Below the pieces are notes generated by a model that saw only the letters and a list, made by a program, of their open reading frames with translations, ran no database searches and was not told the origin of the DNA. A DNA stretch of 34,487 nt, taken from assembly GCA_964516295.1 (NCBI GenBank), contig CAZEYT010000028.1:1-34487 (forward strand). Reading direction: 5' to 3'. Shown in pieces: positions 23,313 through 31,787 of this stretch. Position numbers and translations under genes: made by a program. The stretch comes from CAZEYT01 sp964516295. Lineage in GTDB: Bacteria; Verrucomicrobiota; Verrucomicrobiia; Chthoniobacterales; Terrimicrobiaceae. Numbering within the stretch: position 1 is the stretch's first letter; every line of letters begins with the position of its first letter.

Positions 23313-23923
23313 GGAAGTTGGAGACGCCCGATTTCTTCCATCACGCGTTCCCCCAGCGCCTGATACGATTCGCGGGTGCCGCCGGCGAGTTCTTCCGGCG
23401 AAAAACGGATCGGGTGGCCGATGACGACGGTGATCCGGGTCAGGCGGAAGGCTTTGGCGTTTTTCGGAAAAGCATCGTAGGCCCCGAAGATCCGCATGGG
23501 GAGGACGGGCGCGCCGGTTTTGGCGATGACAAGACCGATCCCCGGGCGGGCGGGTTGCAGATCACCATCTTTGGAACGCGTGCCTTCCGGAAAAAGAACC
23601 ACCCCGTTGCCGTCCTTGATTTTTTTTATGACGTCACGAAGGGCGGACATGTCGTTGCCGTCGCGCTCGACGGGAATCACATTCATCGCGGGGAAGAGCG
23701 GTCCAAAAAACGGCCACTTGAGAAGGGACTTCCGGGCGAGGTAATAAACGCCCCGGCGCGAGCAGATGCCCGCCAGCGGAGGATCGAAGTAGCTCGAATG
23801 GTTTACGGCGAGAATGAGCGGCCCCTCCTCGACCATGCGTTCCGGATGGACGACGCGCATCTGAAAAAGGAATCGCGCGAGGAGCTTCGCGAGATTGTAG
23901 AAGATGTTGTAAATGAGCGTCAT
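23309..23923 (-). CDS. plsC: 1-acyl-sn-glycerol-3-phosphate acyltransferase
   Basis: This 204-residue enzyme transfers an acyl chain to lysophosphatidic acid, giving phosphatidic acid at the inner membrane. It has NHSSYFD (His42, Asp47; the HX4D catalytic motif) and FPEGTRS (111-117; glycerophosphate binding), followed by PVLPMRIFGAYDAFP. Length is typical for PlsC. An N-terminal hydrophobic/amphipathic helix (about 3-24) would place it on the membrane. It overlaps cmk by 4 bases upstream and the 48-residue ORF downstream. The pairing of cmk with plsC is also found in some Firmicutes. Confidence 0.93.
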   Translation of the reverse strand: MTLIYNIFYNLAKLLARFLFQMRVVHPERMVEEGPLILAVNHSSYFDPPLAGICSRRGVYYLARKSLLKWPFFGPLFPAMNVIPVERDGNDMSALRDVIKKIKDGNGVVLFPEGTRSKDGDLQPARPGIGLVIAKTGAPVLPMRIFGAYDAFPKNAKAFRLTRITVVIGHPIRFSPEELAGGTRESYQALGERVMEEIGRLQLP

Positions 23924-24570
23924 TTGGCGACGGGTCCCAAGCCGGACGACTCGAGAATCACGAGAATCGCGTCGACGACGCCGTCCAAGGTCAGGTGCGA
24001 CGTGTCGACGATGTGGGCATTGCGGGCTTTGACGAGCGGGGCGGCGCGGCGGGAGGAATCGATGCGGTCGCGGGTTTCGATTTCATCGGCCTGGCCTTGG
24101 GCGGCGCGGCGTTTTCGGCGGATCTCCGGCGAGGCATCGAGGTAGAACTTGTAGGGAGTCGTGGGAAAAACCGCCGAGCCGATATCGCGGCCTTCCATCA
24201 CAACCGGGCGGTCCGAAGCCAGCTGGCGCAGGCGATGGGAAATGAGGTCGCGAACCGCAGGAACGGCGGAGACGGCCGAGACGTGACGGTTGACCTCTTC
24301 CGCGCGGAGTTCGTCGCCCGCTGGACGACCGTTGATCGAAACATAAGATTCGCCGGTTTCGGAGATCCCGCACAGGAAATCCACGGTCGAAAGAGCTTCT
24401 GTGACGGAATCGGGGTCGTCGGGATTCGCTCCCTGACGGAGGATTTCCGCGGTGGCGGCGCGATACATGGAACCGGAGTTGACGTAATCGAACCCGAGGC
24501 GATCCGCCAGGCGGCGGGCGACGCTGCTTTTGCCGGAGGCGGCGGGACCGTCGATGGCGATGACCGTCAT
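23920..24570 (-). CDS. cmk: Cytidylate kinase
   Basis: Cmk phosphorylates CMP/dCMP to the diphosphates, feeding nucleotide and CDP-lipid pools. The 216-residue product starts MTVIAIDGPAASGKSSVARRLA with the P-loop at 8-15, and has YVNSGSMYRA, VVMEGRDIGSAVFP and the C-terminal lid region RKRRAAQGQ, then DRIDSSRRAAPLVKA. All are typical. Start and stop overlap neighbours by 4 bases: aroA upstream and plsC downstream. The aroA-cmk order is widely conserved among bacteria, although rpsA usually follows cmk where plsC stands here. Confidence 0.96.
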   Translation of the reverse strand: MTVIAIDGPAASGKSSVARRLADRLGFDYVNSGSMYRAATAEILRQGANPDDPDSVTEALSTVDFLCGISETGESYVSINGRPAGDELRAEEVNRHVSAVSAVPAVRDLISHRLRQLASDRPVVMEGRDIGSAVFPTTPYKFYLDASPEIRRKRRAAQGQADEIETRDRIDSSRRAAPLVKARNAHIVDTSHLTLDGVVDAILVILESSGLGPVAK

Positions 24571-25988
24571 GGTTTTTTCTTTCGGCGGCGGGTTTTGCTT
24601 TCGAGAGAGGAAATGACCGGTGTCTGGCGGCCCGAGCCGGTTCCTTTGAGGACGAGCTTGAGCGTTTCCGCGAAGGTCGGATAGGAGGTTTGCACGCAGG
24701 CGGTGTCCTCAATGACCGTCTCGCGGGTGGCGAAGAGGCCGGCGACGGCAAAGGCCATGGCGATGCGGTGGTCTCCGAAACTGGGAAGGCGGGCACCTTT
24801 GAGTTGCTTCGAGCCGGTGATGGCCATGCCATCGGGGAATTCTTCGACCTCCACGCCCATGGCCCGGAGGTTGGAGGCGACGGCAGCGATGCGGTCGGTC
24901 TCTTTGACGCGAAGCTCGGCGGCGTTGCGGATGACGGTGGTTCCCTCGGCCAGAGCCGCGGCGACGGCGATGATGGGGATCTCGTCGATGACGTTCGGGA
25001 TTTCGTCCCCCTCGATCATGGTGGCATGGAGCGTGGACCCTTTGATGTCGATGTTGCCGATGGGTTCGCCGTTGTCGGATGTTTCGACGACTTCGCGGAT
25101 GCGGGCCCCCATCCGGATGAGAACATCAATGATGCCCGTGCGCGTGGGATTGAGCCCGACATCCTTGACCAACAGGCGTGACCCCGGCTGGGCGGCGGCG
25201 GCGACGAGCCAGAAGGCAGCGCTCGAAATATCGCCCGGCACGCGGAAGTCGCGGGATTCCGGAATCGAACCGCCATCGACGGAAAGGCGGATCTCGCGGA
25301 GCTTCCTCGTCGGCAGCGGACCGCCATCCCAGATTTCCTCGCGGCGGAGCTTGACGAGGTAATAGTTCAGCATGCGCTCGGTGTGGTCCCGTGAGCGGAC
25401 ATCTTCGATGACGGTGGTCGAGCCGCTGGCAAAAAGACCGGCCAAAATCACGGCGCTCTTCACCTGGGCGCTGGCGACCGGGAGGCGGTAAGTCATGCCT
25501 TGGAGCGGACCGCCGGTGACAACGAGAGGAGGGCATTGCTTTTCGCCCTCGGCGACGAGGTTTGCGCCCATCTGGGTGAGGGGATCGATGATCCGACGCA
25601 TGGGGCGCTTCGAAAGCGATGGGTCGCCAATCATGCGACAACGGAACTTTTGAGACGAGAGAAGACCGGCCATGAGACGCATGGTCGTGCCGGAGTTTCC
25701 GCAATCGATGTCCTCGGTGGGCGGACGAAATTCCCCGCGGCAGCCTTCCACGATCACGGTGCCGGGTGCCGGAAACTCGACTTTCACGCCCAACTGGGTC
25801 ATCGCCCGGGCCGTGCTCCGGCAGTCCTCGCCTTCGAGAAAATTGGTGATGACGCAGGGGCCGTTGGAGATGGCGGAGAGGATAATGGCCCGATGGGAAA
25901 TGCTTTTATCACCCGGGACAGTGATTTCCGTCTCGATGCATGGTGCCCGCTTGACGCGGAGCGTGTTTTTTTCCCGTTTGGACTTCAT
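24567..25988 (-). CDS. aroA: 3-phosphoshikimate 1-carboxyvinyltransferase (EPSP synthase)
   Basis: EPSP synthase joins shikimate-3-phosphate and phosphoenolpyruvate on the way to chorismate. The 473-residue product has VPGDKSISHR (Lys28), DCGNSGTTMRLM, GDPSLSKRPMRR and LRVKETDRIAA, in the normal two-domain order. The GNSGTTMRL form of the phosphoenolpyruvate loop, with Leu after Arg, is of the Firmicutes-like type rather than enterobacterial GNAGTAMRP. It has a basic, low-complexity C-terminal tail of about 20 residues (ending TRRRKKKP) beyond the usual end. It is coupled to tyrA upstream and cmk downstream by ATGA, joining chorismate and tyrosine synthesis in one unit. Confidence 0.96.
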   Translation of the reverse strand: MKSKREKNTLRVKRAPCIETEITVPGDKSISHRAIILSAISNGPCVITNFLEGEDCRSTARAMTQLGVKVEFPAPGTVIVEGCRGEFRPPTEDIDCGNSGTTMRLMAGLLSSQKFRCRMIGDPSLSKRPMRRIIDPLTQMGANLVAEGEKQCPPLVVTGGPLQGMTYRLPVASAQVKSAVILAGLFASGSTTVIEDVRSRDHTERMLNYYLVKLRREEIWDGGPLPTRKLREIRLSVDGGSIPESRDFRVPGDISSAAFWLVAAAAQPGSRLLVKDVGLNPTRTGIIDVLIRMGARIREVVETSDNGEPIGNIDIKGSTLHATMIEGDEIPNVIDEIPIIAVAAALAEGTTVIRNAAELRVKETDRIAAVASNLRAMGVEVEEFPDGMAITGSKQLKGARLPSFGDHRIAMAFAVAGLFATRETVIEDTACVQTSYPTFAETLKLVLKGTGSGRQTPVISSLESKTRRRKKKP

Positions 25989-26833
25989 GGGTTTTTGCTC
26001 TGAAGGGCGCGACGCTGGGCAGCGGTGGCGAGAAAGGACTCGACGGCGGCCCGGTCGCGTTGTTCGAGCGCTGTTTTCAACTTCCCGAGGTCAAGTTGCA
26101 AGTCGTGGATTCCGGCAATGACCTCACCGGCATTGTCGAGGAGGATTTCCGCCCACATCAGGGGCGGCCCCCCAGCAATGCGGGTGGTGTCCCGATAACC
26201 GTTCCCGGCAAGAACTGCGACCGCATCACCGGAGCCGGACGCGACGTGAACCAGCGCGGCGGCGGTGGCATGCGGAAGGTGGCTGATGCGGGCGAGGATG
26301 TGGTCGTGATCGGAGGGGGAGAGTTCGTGAAGCGAACAACCGACGGAGCGCCACAGGTCCCGGACCGCTTCCATGGCTTCCGGATTTGTGCGTGACGTGG
26401 GTGTAAGAATGCAGGCGGCTCGCTGAAAAAGATCTCCTCTGGCAGCCGCGAGTCCGCTTTTTTCCGAGCCGGCCATCGGATGCGAGCCGACAAAGCGTCC
26501 GCCCAATGCAGCTTCACCCGTGGCGACGATCCGTGCTTTGACGCTTCCGGCGTCGGTCACGACACAAGCCTCGGGAAGGAGAGACGGCAGGGCCGGGAGA
26601 ATCTGCTCGATGGCGTGAGGTGTCGGGCAGAGCACGGCGAGGGAGGCGCCATTAACCGCCTCCTCCAAGCTGGTCGTTGCATCGCAATCGGGAAGCGCGC
26701 GTCGGGCTCCCTCGACCGCCTGCTCACGACGCGCCCAGAGCGAGATTTTCGAGGTCGGCGAAACCCGGCGCAATGCCATCGCGAGCGAACCCCCGATGAG
26801 ACCGGGGCCGAGAATCGCGATGGTCCGGCTCAG
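25985..26833 (-). CDS. tyrA: Prephenate dehydrogenase, apparent CTG start
   Basis: TyrA oxidises prephenate (or arogenate) in tyrosine synthesis with NAD(P). Starting at CTG 26831-26833 the product is 282 residues: MSRTIAILGPGLIGGSLAMAL with the nucleotide loop GPGLIGG (9-15), GSHPMAGSEKSG, and ISHLPHATAAAL with the conserved catalytic His region. The first in-frame ATG (26777-26779) would lose the whole nucleotide loop, and upstream of CTG the frame meets a stop within eight codons, with no ATG, GTG or TTG. So CTG, overlapping the lipoprotein stop as CTGA, is the best start; ATT or ATC just inside are alternatives. It is followed by aroA with a 4-base overlap. No chorismate mutase or ACT domain. 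Confidence 0.9.
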   Translation of the reverse strand: MSRTIAILGPGLIGGSLAMALRRVSPTSKISLWARREQAVEGARRALPDCDATTSLEEAVNGASLAVLCPTPHAIEQILPALPSLLPEACVVTDAGSVKARIVATGEAALGGRFVGSHPMAGSEKSGLAAARGDLFQRAACILTPTSRTNPEAMEAVRDLWRSVGCSLHELSPSDHDHILARISHLPHATAAALVHVASGSGDAVAVLAGNGYRDTTRIAGGPPLMWAEILLDNAGEVIAGIHDLQLDLGKLKTALEQRDRAAVESFLATAAQRRALQSKNP

Positions 26834-27249
26834 GGCACGAGAAAGATCTTACCCGAGTAGGGGCACTTCACTTCGGTGCCGGGAGGAAATCCCCGCACAT
26901 CCACATAGCCGGCGTACGGAGAATGCGGGCTGGTCACGAATCCGGATTTCCCGGGAACCGGAGTGCCGTAGGCGATCTCGCGCGCGCCAACCTGCGTCGG
27001 TCCCTGTGTGGTGCTCGGCGTCGGCGTCGGTGTGGCCGTGGTCAACGGGTCCGACGGAGCGGGAGTGGGCGTCGCGTAGGGATCCGGCGTCGGGGTCGGC
27101 GTCGCAAACTCGGTCTGGTTGGCATCAACCGTGCCGCGATAGCCGAATCGGTTGCGTCCGGAAGCTTGGGATTCGTCGCCTCCCTGCTGACAGGCAGCCA
27201 GGGCCAGCACGAGGGCTGTGCCGGCGATGATCGTGGAAGTCGGTTTCAT
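26830..27249 (-). CDS. Lipoprotein with Thr-Pro linker
   Basis: The 139-residue product has a signal peptide with the lipobox LALAAC (about 15-20) and a charged start of the mature chain. A long Thr/Pro-rich stretch (about 49-82, TPTPTPDPYATPTPAP and similar) acts as a spacer. A compact C-terminal block follows: GKSGFVTSPHSPYAGYVDVRG, then FPPGTEVKCPYSGKIFLVP. That block looks like a conserved small domain, which from memory is frequent in Verrucomicrobiota lipoproteins; I cannot verify this here. Its stop overlaps the tyrA start (CTGA), so tyrA expression may depend on its translation. Function unknown. Confidence 0.8.
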   Translation of the reverse strand: MKPTSTIIAGTALVLALAACQQGGDESQASGRNRFGYRGTVDANQTEFATPTPTPDPYATPTPAPSDPLTTATPTPTPSTTQGPTQVGAREIAYGTPVPGKSGFVTSPHSPYAGYVDVRGFPPGTEVKCPYSGKIFLVP

Positions 27250-27303
27250 AGCAGTAGTTCGGCAAGAAACGCATGGATGCGGGGGTGTTTCAATCCAAAT
27301 CTC

Positions 27304-28008
27304 TCAAACTTGGGGAAATCCGGCCCGACGGGTCCTCTGGCCGGGTGCCTTTGTTTTTTGTGGGAGCGTATGAAGAACATCACCGACTACGACGAAAATC
27401 CGGTCCCCGCGCCGAGGTTGGATGGCAGCGAGCCCGGTCAACGCTCCGAATGCCGGCAGGACGAGCTCGGATTTTCTTTTCCAGAAACACGGAAGCGTCA
27501 GACGATCCCGGCCCGGTCCGAGCAATTTCGCGCCGGGGTGAAGATGTCCGCAGAGTCGGAATCCACCACCCGAGCCGCCCGGATGATGAAACAAGGTCCA
27601 CGGCCCGAGGCGATGTCCTTCGGGAAAAACCTCGCAACCGATCACCGCGGCGAGGGAAATCGCCTGACGATCGTGATTTCCCGGGACCATGGAAAAACCG
27701 AGGGTGTGGTGATTTTCGCGCCAACGTTGAAGGGCCTTGATGGTCGCCGGTTCTTCGGCGGCGGGTGAATCAAAGACGTCGCCCAGGATCCAAAGGTCGG
27801 TGGGATCGTGTTTCTGAATCAGGCGGGACAAGCGGTTCAGATCCGCCTCTGTTGAGCCTTCCGGAACGGCCAGACCATCCGCCCGGCCGCGCGCGTCTTT
27901 GCCGAAGTGCGTGTCGGCTACGATCAGCGTGCGCCGGGCCGGAAGAACGAGGGCCTTGTCGGAGTCGAGCAGAAGTGGCTCGTCGATGCGCGGAATCGCG
28001 ACGGTCAT
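27304..28008 (-). CDS. pdeM: Ligase-associated metallophosphoesterase (PdeM-like)
   Basis: The 234-residue protein is a calcineurin-type phosphoesterase with the metal-site motifs ADTHFGK (Asp32, His34), GDVFDS (Asp77), GNHD (Asn111, His112) and CGHLHPG (His155, His157). It matches the PdeM group, an endonuclease-like enzyme found in clusters with a DNA ligase, an Lhr-like helicase and an exonuclease for DNA damage response. Here only the helicase partner is present; the two overlap by ATGA (28005-28008). A C-terminal basic tail (about 210-234) is lineage-specific. ATG 28008 gives MTVAIPRIDEPLLL; the longer frame overlaps the helicase. Confidence 0.85.
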   Translation of the reverse strand: MTVAIPRIDEPLLLDSDKALVLPARRTLIVADTHFGKDARGRADGLAVPEGSTEADLNRLSRLIQKHDPTDLWILGDVFDSPAAEEPATIKALQRWRENHHTLGFSMVPGNHDRQAISLAAVIGCEVFPEGHRLGPWTLFHHPGGSGGGFRLCGHLHPGAKLLGPGRDRLTLPCFWKRKSELVLPAFGALTGLAAIQPRRGDRIFVVVGDVLHTLPQKTKAPGQRTRRAGFPQV

Positions 28009-30467
28009 GCGCCCTCCATTTGCAATTCCATCCGCCGCACGCGTTCGGCGAGTTCCTCCGAGCTGAGCTTTTCCCGAAGGCGCTCGATAAAAAGCGGAAA
28101 CGACAGGGGGGTCGCATGCGGGATGTCGACCACGTGGCGTTTTCGTTGGGCGAGATCTTCGAGGGTTCGCCGGAGCCGTGTTTGCTCGAGTTGGTTCTCC
28201 AACACTTCCTCGGCGGCCTGGGCGACGAGACGATTGTCGGGATCGTATTTTCGGCAAACGTCGTAAAGGAGAGAGGCGGAAATGGTGAGCTGGCGTGTTG
28301 ATTTTCGTCGTTTCCCGGGTCCTTCCAAAATCAAACCGGCCACGCGGGCGATCTCGCGGAACCGCCGTCGGGCCAGTTCGGTGGCTTCGATGCTTCCAAG
28401 GATGTCTTCGGTGAGGCGCTCGGGGGAAAGCAGACCGCGGGCCCATGCGTCTTCCAGCGGGACGGGGTCGGCGCTCAGGAGTTCCAGCCCGTAGTCATTC
28501 ACCGCCAGCGAGAACGTCAGCGGACGATGCCGCGCGAGACGGAAGGCGAATAGCGCGGCCAGTCCTTCGTGGACGAGGCGGCCTTCGAACGGGTAGAGAA
28601 AAAGGTGATGCCCCTCCCGGGAGGTGAGGCGCTCCACAAGAAACTCGCCGCGCCGCGGAATGCGGGAGAGACGTCGCTGAATTTCGAGGACCGGACGGAG
28701 CCGCTCGAGTTCGGGGGAATCGAACCGGGAATCCACGGCCCGGGTCAGGTTTTCCCGAAGGGCGTCGGACAATTCGCTCGAAAGGGGCATGCGACCGCCC
28801 ATCCAGCGCGGAACGGCGGTGGGACGACGGGTGCTGCGTTTGACCACGGCTCTCAGGTCGCGCACGCGGACAAGCTCGAGGCAACGTCCGCCAAAAAGAA
28901 AGCGATCCCCACTTTTCATTTTGGCCACGAAAGATTCTTCGACCTGGCCGAGGCGGGCACCGTTTTGAAAAACGACCTCGACGGCGGCATCGCTCGTGAT
29001 TGTTCCAATGGCCAGACGGTGGCGTTTGGCGATGGGTTCGTCCCGGATGTGCCAAAAGCCGTCACGTTCGATCAGCCGTGCATACTCGGGATAGGCCCGG
29101 AGCGCCGCCCCACCGCGTGTCGCGAAGTCCAGTGTCCATGCCCATTCTTCATCCGTCAGCTCGCGAAACGCATGGGTTGATCTCACCTCGACAAGAAGCT
29201 TCGCAGCCGAAAATCCCCCGCCCGCCGCCACGGTGACCAGATGCTGGCAAAGAACATCCAGTGCACGGCGGATGGGACGGCGGCACTCGATCCGGCCGGC
29301 CTGGGCCAGGTCCCGCGCGGCCGCGATTTCGGCCAGTTCGAGCGTATTGGCGGGAACGCAGAGGACGCGGCTGGTGGCCCCCGGACGGTGCCCGCTGCGG
29401 CCCGCGCGCTGGAGAAGGCGGGCAACGCCTTTCGGGCTTCCGATTTGAATCACACAGTCGACCGGCGCGAAGTCCACACCGAGGTCCAGACTCGATGTCG
29501 CCACAACCGCTTGAAGAGCGCCGCTCCGAAGGCCGTCCTCCGCCTCGCGGCGTGCGTCGTTGGAGAGCGAGCCGTGGTGAAGTCCCAGTCGCGCGGCGTC
29601 GCCGCCCATGGCCTCGGAAAGCGCGCGAAACCAGAGTTCCGCCTGGGAACGTGTGTTGGTAAAAACAATGGTCGAGCCATGCCCGCGAATGGCCGCAACA
29701 ACCCTCGGCAGGAGCGCGAGCCCGAGGTGTCCACCCCACGGAATCTTGGAGTCAAGATCGGGAAGGAGGGTTTCGATTTCGGTCTTTTTCGGAAGATCGG
29801 CCTGAATGATCGGCAGCGGGTTCTGTCTTCCGTCGGGCCGATATCCGGCGAGGGACCCGGCGGCTTCGTCGAGATTTCCCAAGGTCGCGGAAAGTCCCCA
29901 GACGGCCAGCCCGGGAGCGAGCGCCCGGAGTCGGGAGAGCGCGAGCTCCAAGAGGACGCCTCGCTTCGTTCCGAGAAGCTCATGCCATTCATCCACAATC
30001 ACCCAGCGCACCGCAGCGAACGCCTCTTGGAGGGTAGGCTGGCTCAATAACACGCAGAGACTTTCCGGGGTGGTTACGAGGCATTCGGACGGACGAAGGG
30101 ATTGTTTGCGTCGCTGGTAGGCATTGGTATCGCCTGTGCGCCGCGCCACAGACCAGGCCGGCAAAAGATCGGACGCGGCCCCGGCGAGAGCGGATTCCGT
30201 GTCGGCGGCCAAGGCGCGGAGCGGAGTGATCCAAAGAACGCGCATCCCGCCGCCCGTGTCTCCCCGTTGAAGGGCCTCCAAAAGTGCGCCCAGCCAAACA
30301 GCGTATGTTTTTCCCGTTCCGGTCGAGCAATGGAGAAGCCCGGATTCTCCCGCGAGCATGCGGATCCAGGTGTCGCGTTGGAACGCAAACGGCTGCCACC
30401 CCCGCCGCACCATCCAATCGACCGCGGGCGCGAAGGGATCGGCCGAAATGTCGCTCCGAGGTTTCAT
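28005..30467 (-). CDS. DEXH-box helicase, Lhr-like, ligase-associated
   Basis: This 820-residue superfamily 2 helicase has STGTGKT (48-54), the DEWHE motif II (159-163), GLSATLG, HHGSLSNDARREAE, and QRAGRSGH (353-360), then a long C-terminal region with a winged-helix-like and Lhr-type beta domain. The DEWHE/QRAGRSGH pair and length are those of the ligase-associated DEXH helicase group (TIGR04121 type) rather than full-length Lhr of about 1500 residues. These helicases probably translocate 3'-5' on DNA and unwind branched or RNA:DNA substrates. It is followed by the PdeM-like nuclease with a 4-base overlap and lies 39 bases after larC. Confidence 0.9.
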   Translation of the reverse strand: MKPRSDISADPFAPAVDWMVRRGWQPFAFQRDTWIRMLAGESGLLHCSTGTGKTYAVWLGALLEALQRGDTGGGMRVLWITPLRALAADTESALAGAASDLLPAWSVARRTGDTNAYQRRKQSLRPSECLVTTPESLCVLLSQPTLQEAFAAVRWVIVDEWHELLGTKRGVLLELALSRLRALAPGLAVWGLSATLGNLDEAAGSLAGYRPDGRQNPLPIIQADLPKKTEIETLLPDLDSKIPWGGHLGLALLPRVVAAIRGHGSTIVFTNTRSQAELWFRALSEAMGGDAARLGLHHGSLSNDARREAEDGLRSGALQAVVATSSLDLGVDFAPVDCVIQIGSPKGVARLLQRAGRSGHRPGATSRVLCVPANTLELAEIAAARDLAQAGRIECRRPIRRALDVLCQHLVTVAAGGGFSAAKLLVEVRSTHAFRELTDEEWAWTLDFATRGGAALRAYPEYARLIERDGFWHIRDEPIAKRHRLAIGTITSDAAVEVVFQNGARLGQVEESFVAKMKSGDRFLFGGRCLELVRVRDLRAVVKRSTRRPTAVPRWMGGRMPLSSELSDALRENLTRAVDSRFDSPELERLRPVLEIQRRLSRIPRRGEFLVERLTSREGHHLFLYPFEGRLVHEGLAALFAFRLARHRPLTFSLAVNDYGLELLSADPVPLEDAWARGLLSPERLTEDILGSIEATELARRRFREIARVAGLILEGPGKRRKSTRQLTISASLLYDVCRKYDPDNRLVAQAAEEVLENQLEQTRLRRTLEDLAQRKRHVVDIPHATPLSFPLFIERLREKLSSEELAERVRRMELQMEGA

Positions 30468-30506
30468 CCGGAGGGATACGAGACCCGGGCGGGGTTGGAC
30501 CGCGGC

Positions 30507-31751
30507 CTATTCCGGCGGCTGCGGGGTGGTCCCGATCCACGCGGCAAGGTGGACGTCCCGTACGCTTACGCCGGCTTTCTCCGCCACCGCCCGGCAGGAT
30601 TCAAACTCCGGTGCGGCCTGGACGAGGTCATCCCCGAGGAAGCCGAGCTTGATGGTTACCGGTCCATAGGGTGTTTCGATCTCGCGGAACTCCCGGCGCA
30701 ACTTGTACCGCCGGGTTTTGTGAATGCGAACGCCGAAGGCGCTCGTCTCCGTGAGCAGAATGCGCGAAAGTTCCTCGGTTTTTTCCTCGGCGCAAAGGGC
30801 CGTGAGGACAAAACCGGGCCGGTTTTTTTTCATCTGAACCGGCGTAAAAAAAACATCCAGAGCCCCGGCTTGGAAAAGCTTCTGCATGGCCGCGGCGGCG
30901 AGTTCCGGCGTGATGTCGTCGAGGTTCGTTTCGATCTGCGAGATCTCGTCGGTCTCGGCGGAGGCCGGATCACCGGTTTCCCCAAGAACGGCCCGGAGGA
31001 CGTTTGGACGGGGTGGCGTGTCGCGTGTTCCCAATCCATACCCGGTGCGTTCCACTCGCATCTCGGGCATGGGTCCGAATTGCTCGGCGTATTCCGCGAG
31101 CAGGGCGGCTCCGGTCGGTGTGATGAATTCCACGCTCTCCTCGACTTGGCGAAGCGGGATGCCGGCGAGGATTTCCAAGGTGGCCGGAGCGGGGAGGGGA
31201 AACTGACCGTGCGCGCACTCGATCCAGCCGGTTCCCTCGACCAACGGCGAGGAAAGGACGCGAACCGGAGCGAGCGCTTCAAATCCCGCGCAGGCCGCCA
31301 CGATGTCGCCAATGCTGTCGGCCGCTCCGACCTCGTGGAAGCCGACGTCTTCGGCCGGAATGCCGTGGATTTTTCCCTCGGCCACGGCGATCCGGTGAAA
31401 AACCGCGAGTGCCTTGGTTTTGACGGCTTCGGCGAGCGGGGCGGATTCGAGCAGTGCCCGGATTTCCCGATAGGTGCGACCGTGGATGTGCGGCCGTTCG
31501 CCATGGTGCTCGTGCGGGTGCGCGTGGTCGTGGGAATGCGGCTCCGCGTGATGATGTGTGTGGAGGTCGAACTTTGTGCCCGAGATGTTCTGTCGCACGC
31601 CTCGCCCGAAGTGGAGATGGACCTCGTCGCCCAAGCCGAGAGCTGCCACCGCGTCGCGAAAAACAGCCTCGTCCACGCCCAGATCGCGCAGCGCGCCGAT
31701 CGTCATGTCGCCGCTGATTCCGGAAAAACAGTCAAAGTAGAGAATTCGCAT
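30507..31751 (-). CDS. larC: Nickel pincer cofactor biosynthesis protein LarC
   Basis: LarC inserts nickel into the pyridinium dithiocarboxylate precursor of the nickel-pincer cofactor of lactate racemase, using CTP. The 414-residue product opens with YFDCFSGISGDM and has a His-rich segment at about 64-90 with many HxH repeats, FHEVGAADSIGDI, and a C-terminal half beginning IETNLDDITPE. Both halves (LarC1 and LarC2) are in one frame; in Lactobacillus they need a frameshift. No larA, larB or larE lies in this window, so the cofactor's client enzyme must be elsewhere. ATG 31749-31751 was chosen; the divergent peptidase gene starts 36 bases away. It is the first gene of the long minus-strand series. 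Confidence 0.93.
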   Translation of the reverse strand: MRILYFDCFSGISGDMTIGALRDLGVDEAVFRDAVAALGLGDEVHLHFGRGVRQNISGTKFDLHTHHHAEPHSHDHAHPHEHHGERPHIHGRTYREIRALLESAPLAEAVKTKALAVFHRIAVAEGKIHGIPAEDVGFHEVGAADSIGDIVAACAGFEALAPVRVLSSPLVEGTGWIECAHGQFPLPAPATLEILAGIPLRQVEESVEFITPTGAALLAEYAEQFGPMPEMRVERTGYGLGTRDTPPRPNVLRAVLGETGDPASAETDEISQIETNLDDITPELAAAAMQKLFQAGALDVFFTPVQMKKNRPGFVLTALCAEEKTEELSRILLTETSAFGVRIHKTRRYKLRREFREIETPYGPVTIKLGFLGDDLVQAAPEFESCRAVAEKAGVSVRDVHLAAWIGTTPQPPE

Positions 31752-31787
31752 GGAAATTTTGAAGACGGAACCTAATGTTCCGCGACG

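Noticed and set aside
27010..27110. Tandem DNA repeat
   Set aside because: The GTCGGCGTCGG-like repetition encodes the Thr-Pro linker of the lipoprotein and is explained by it.
30102..31775. 557-codon open frame on the plus strand
   Set aside because: Antisense to larC and the helicase start; no coherent domain.
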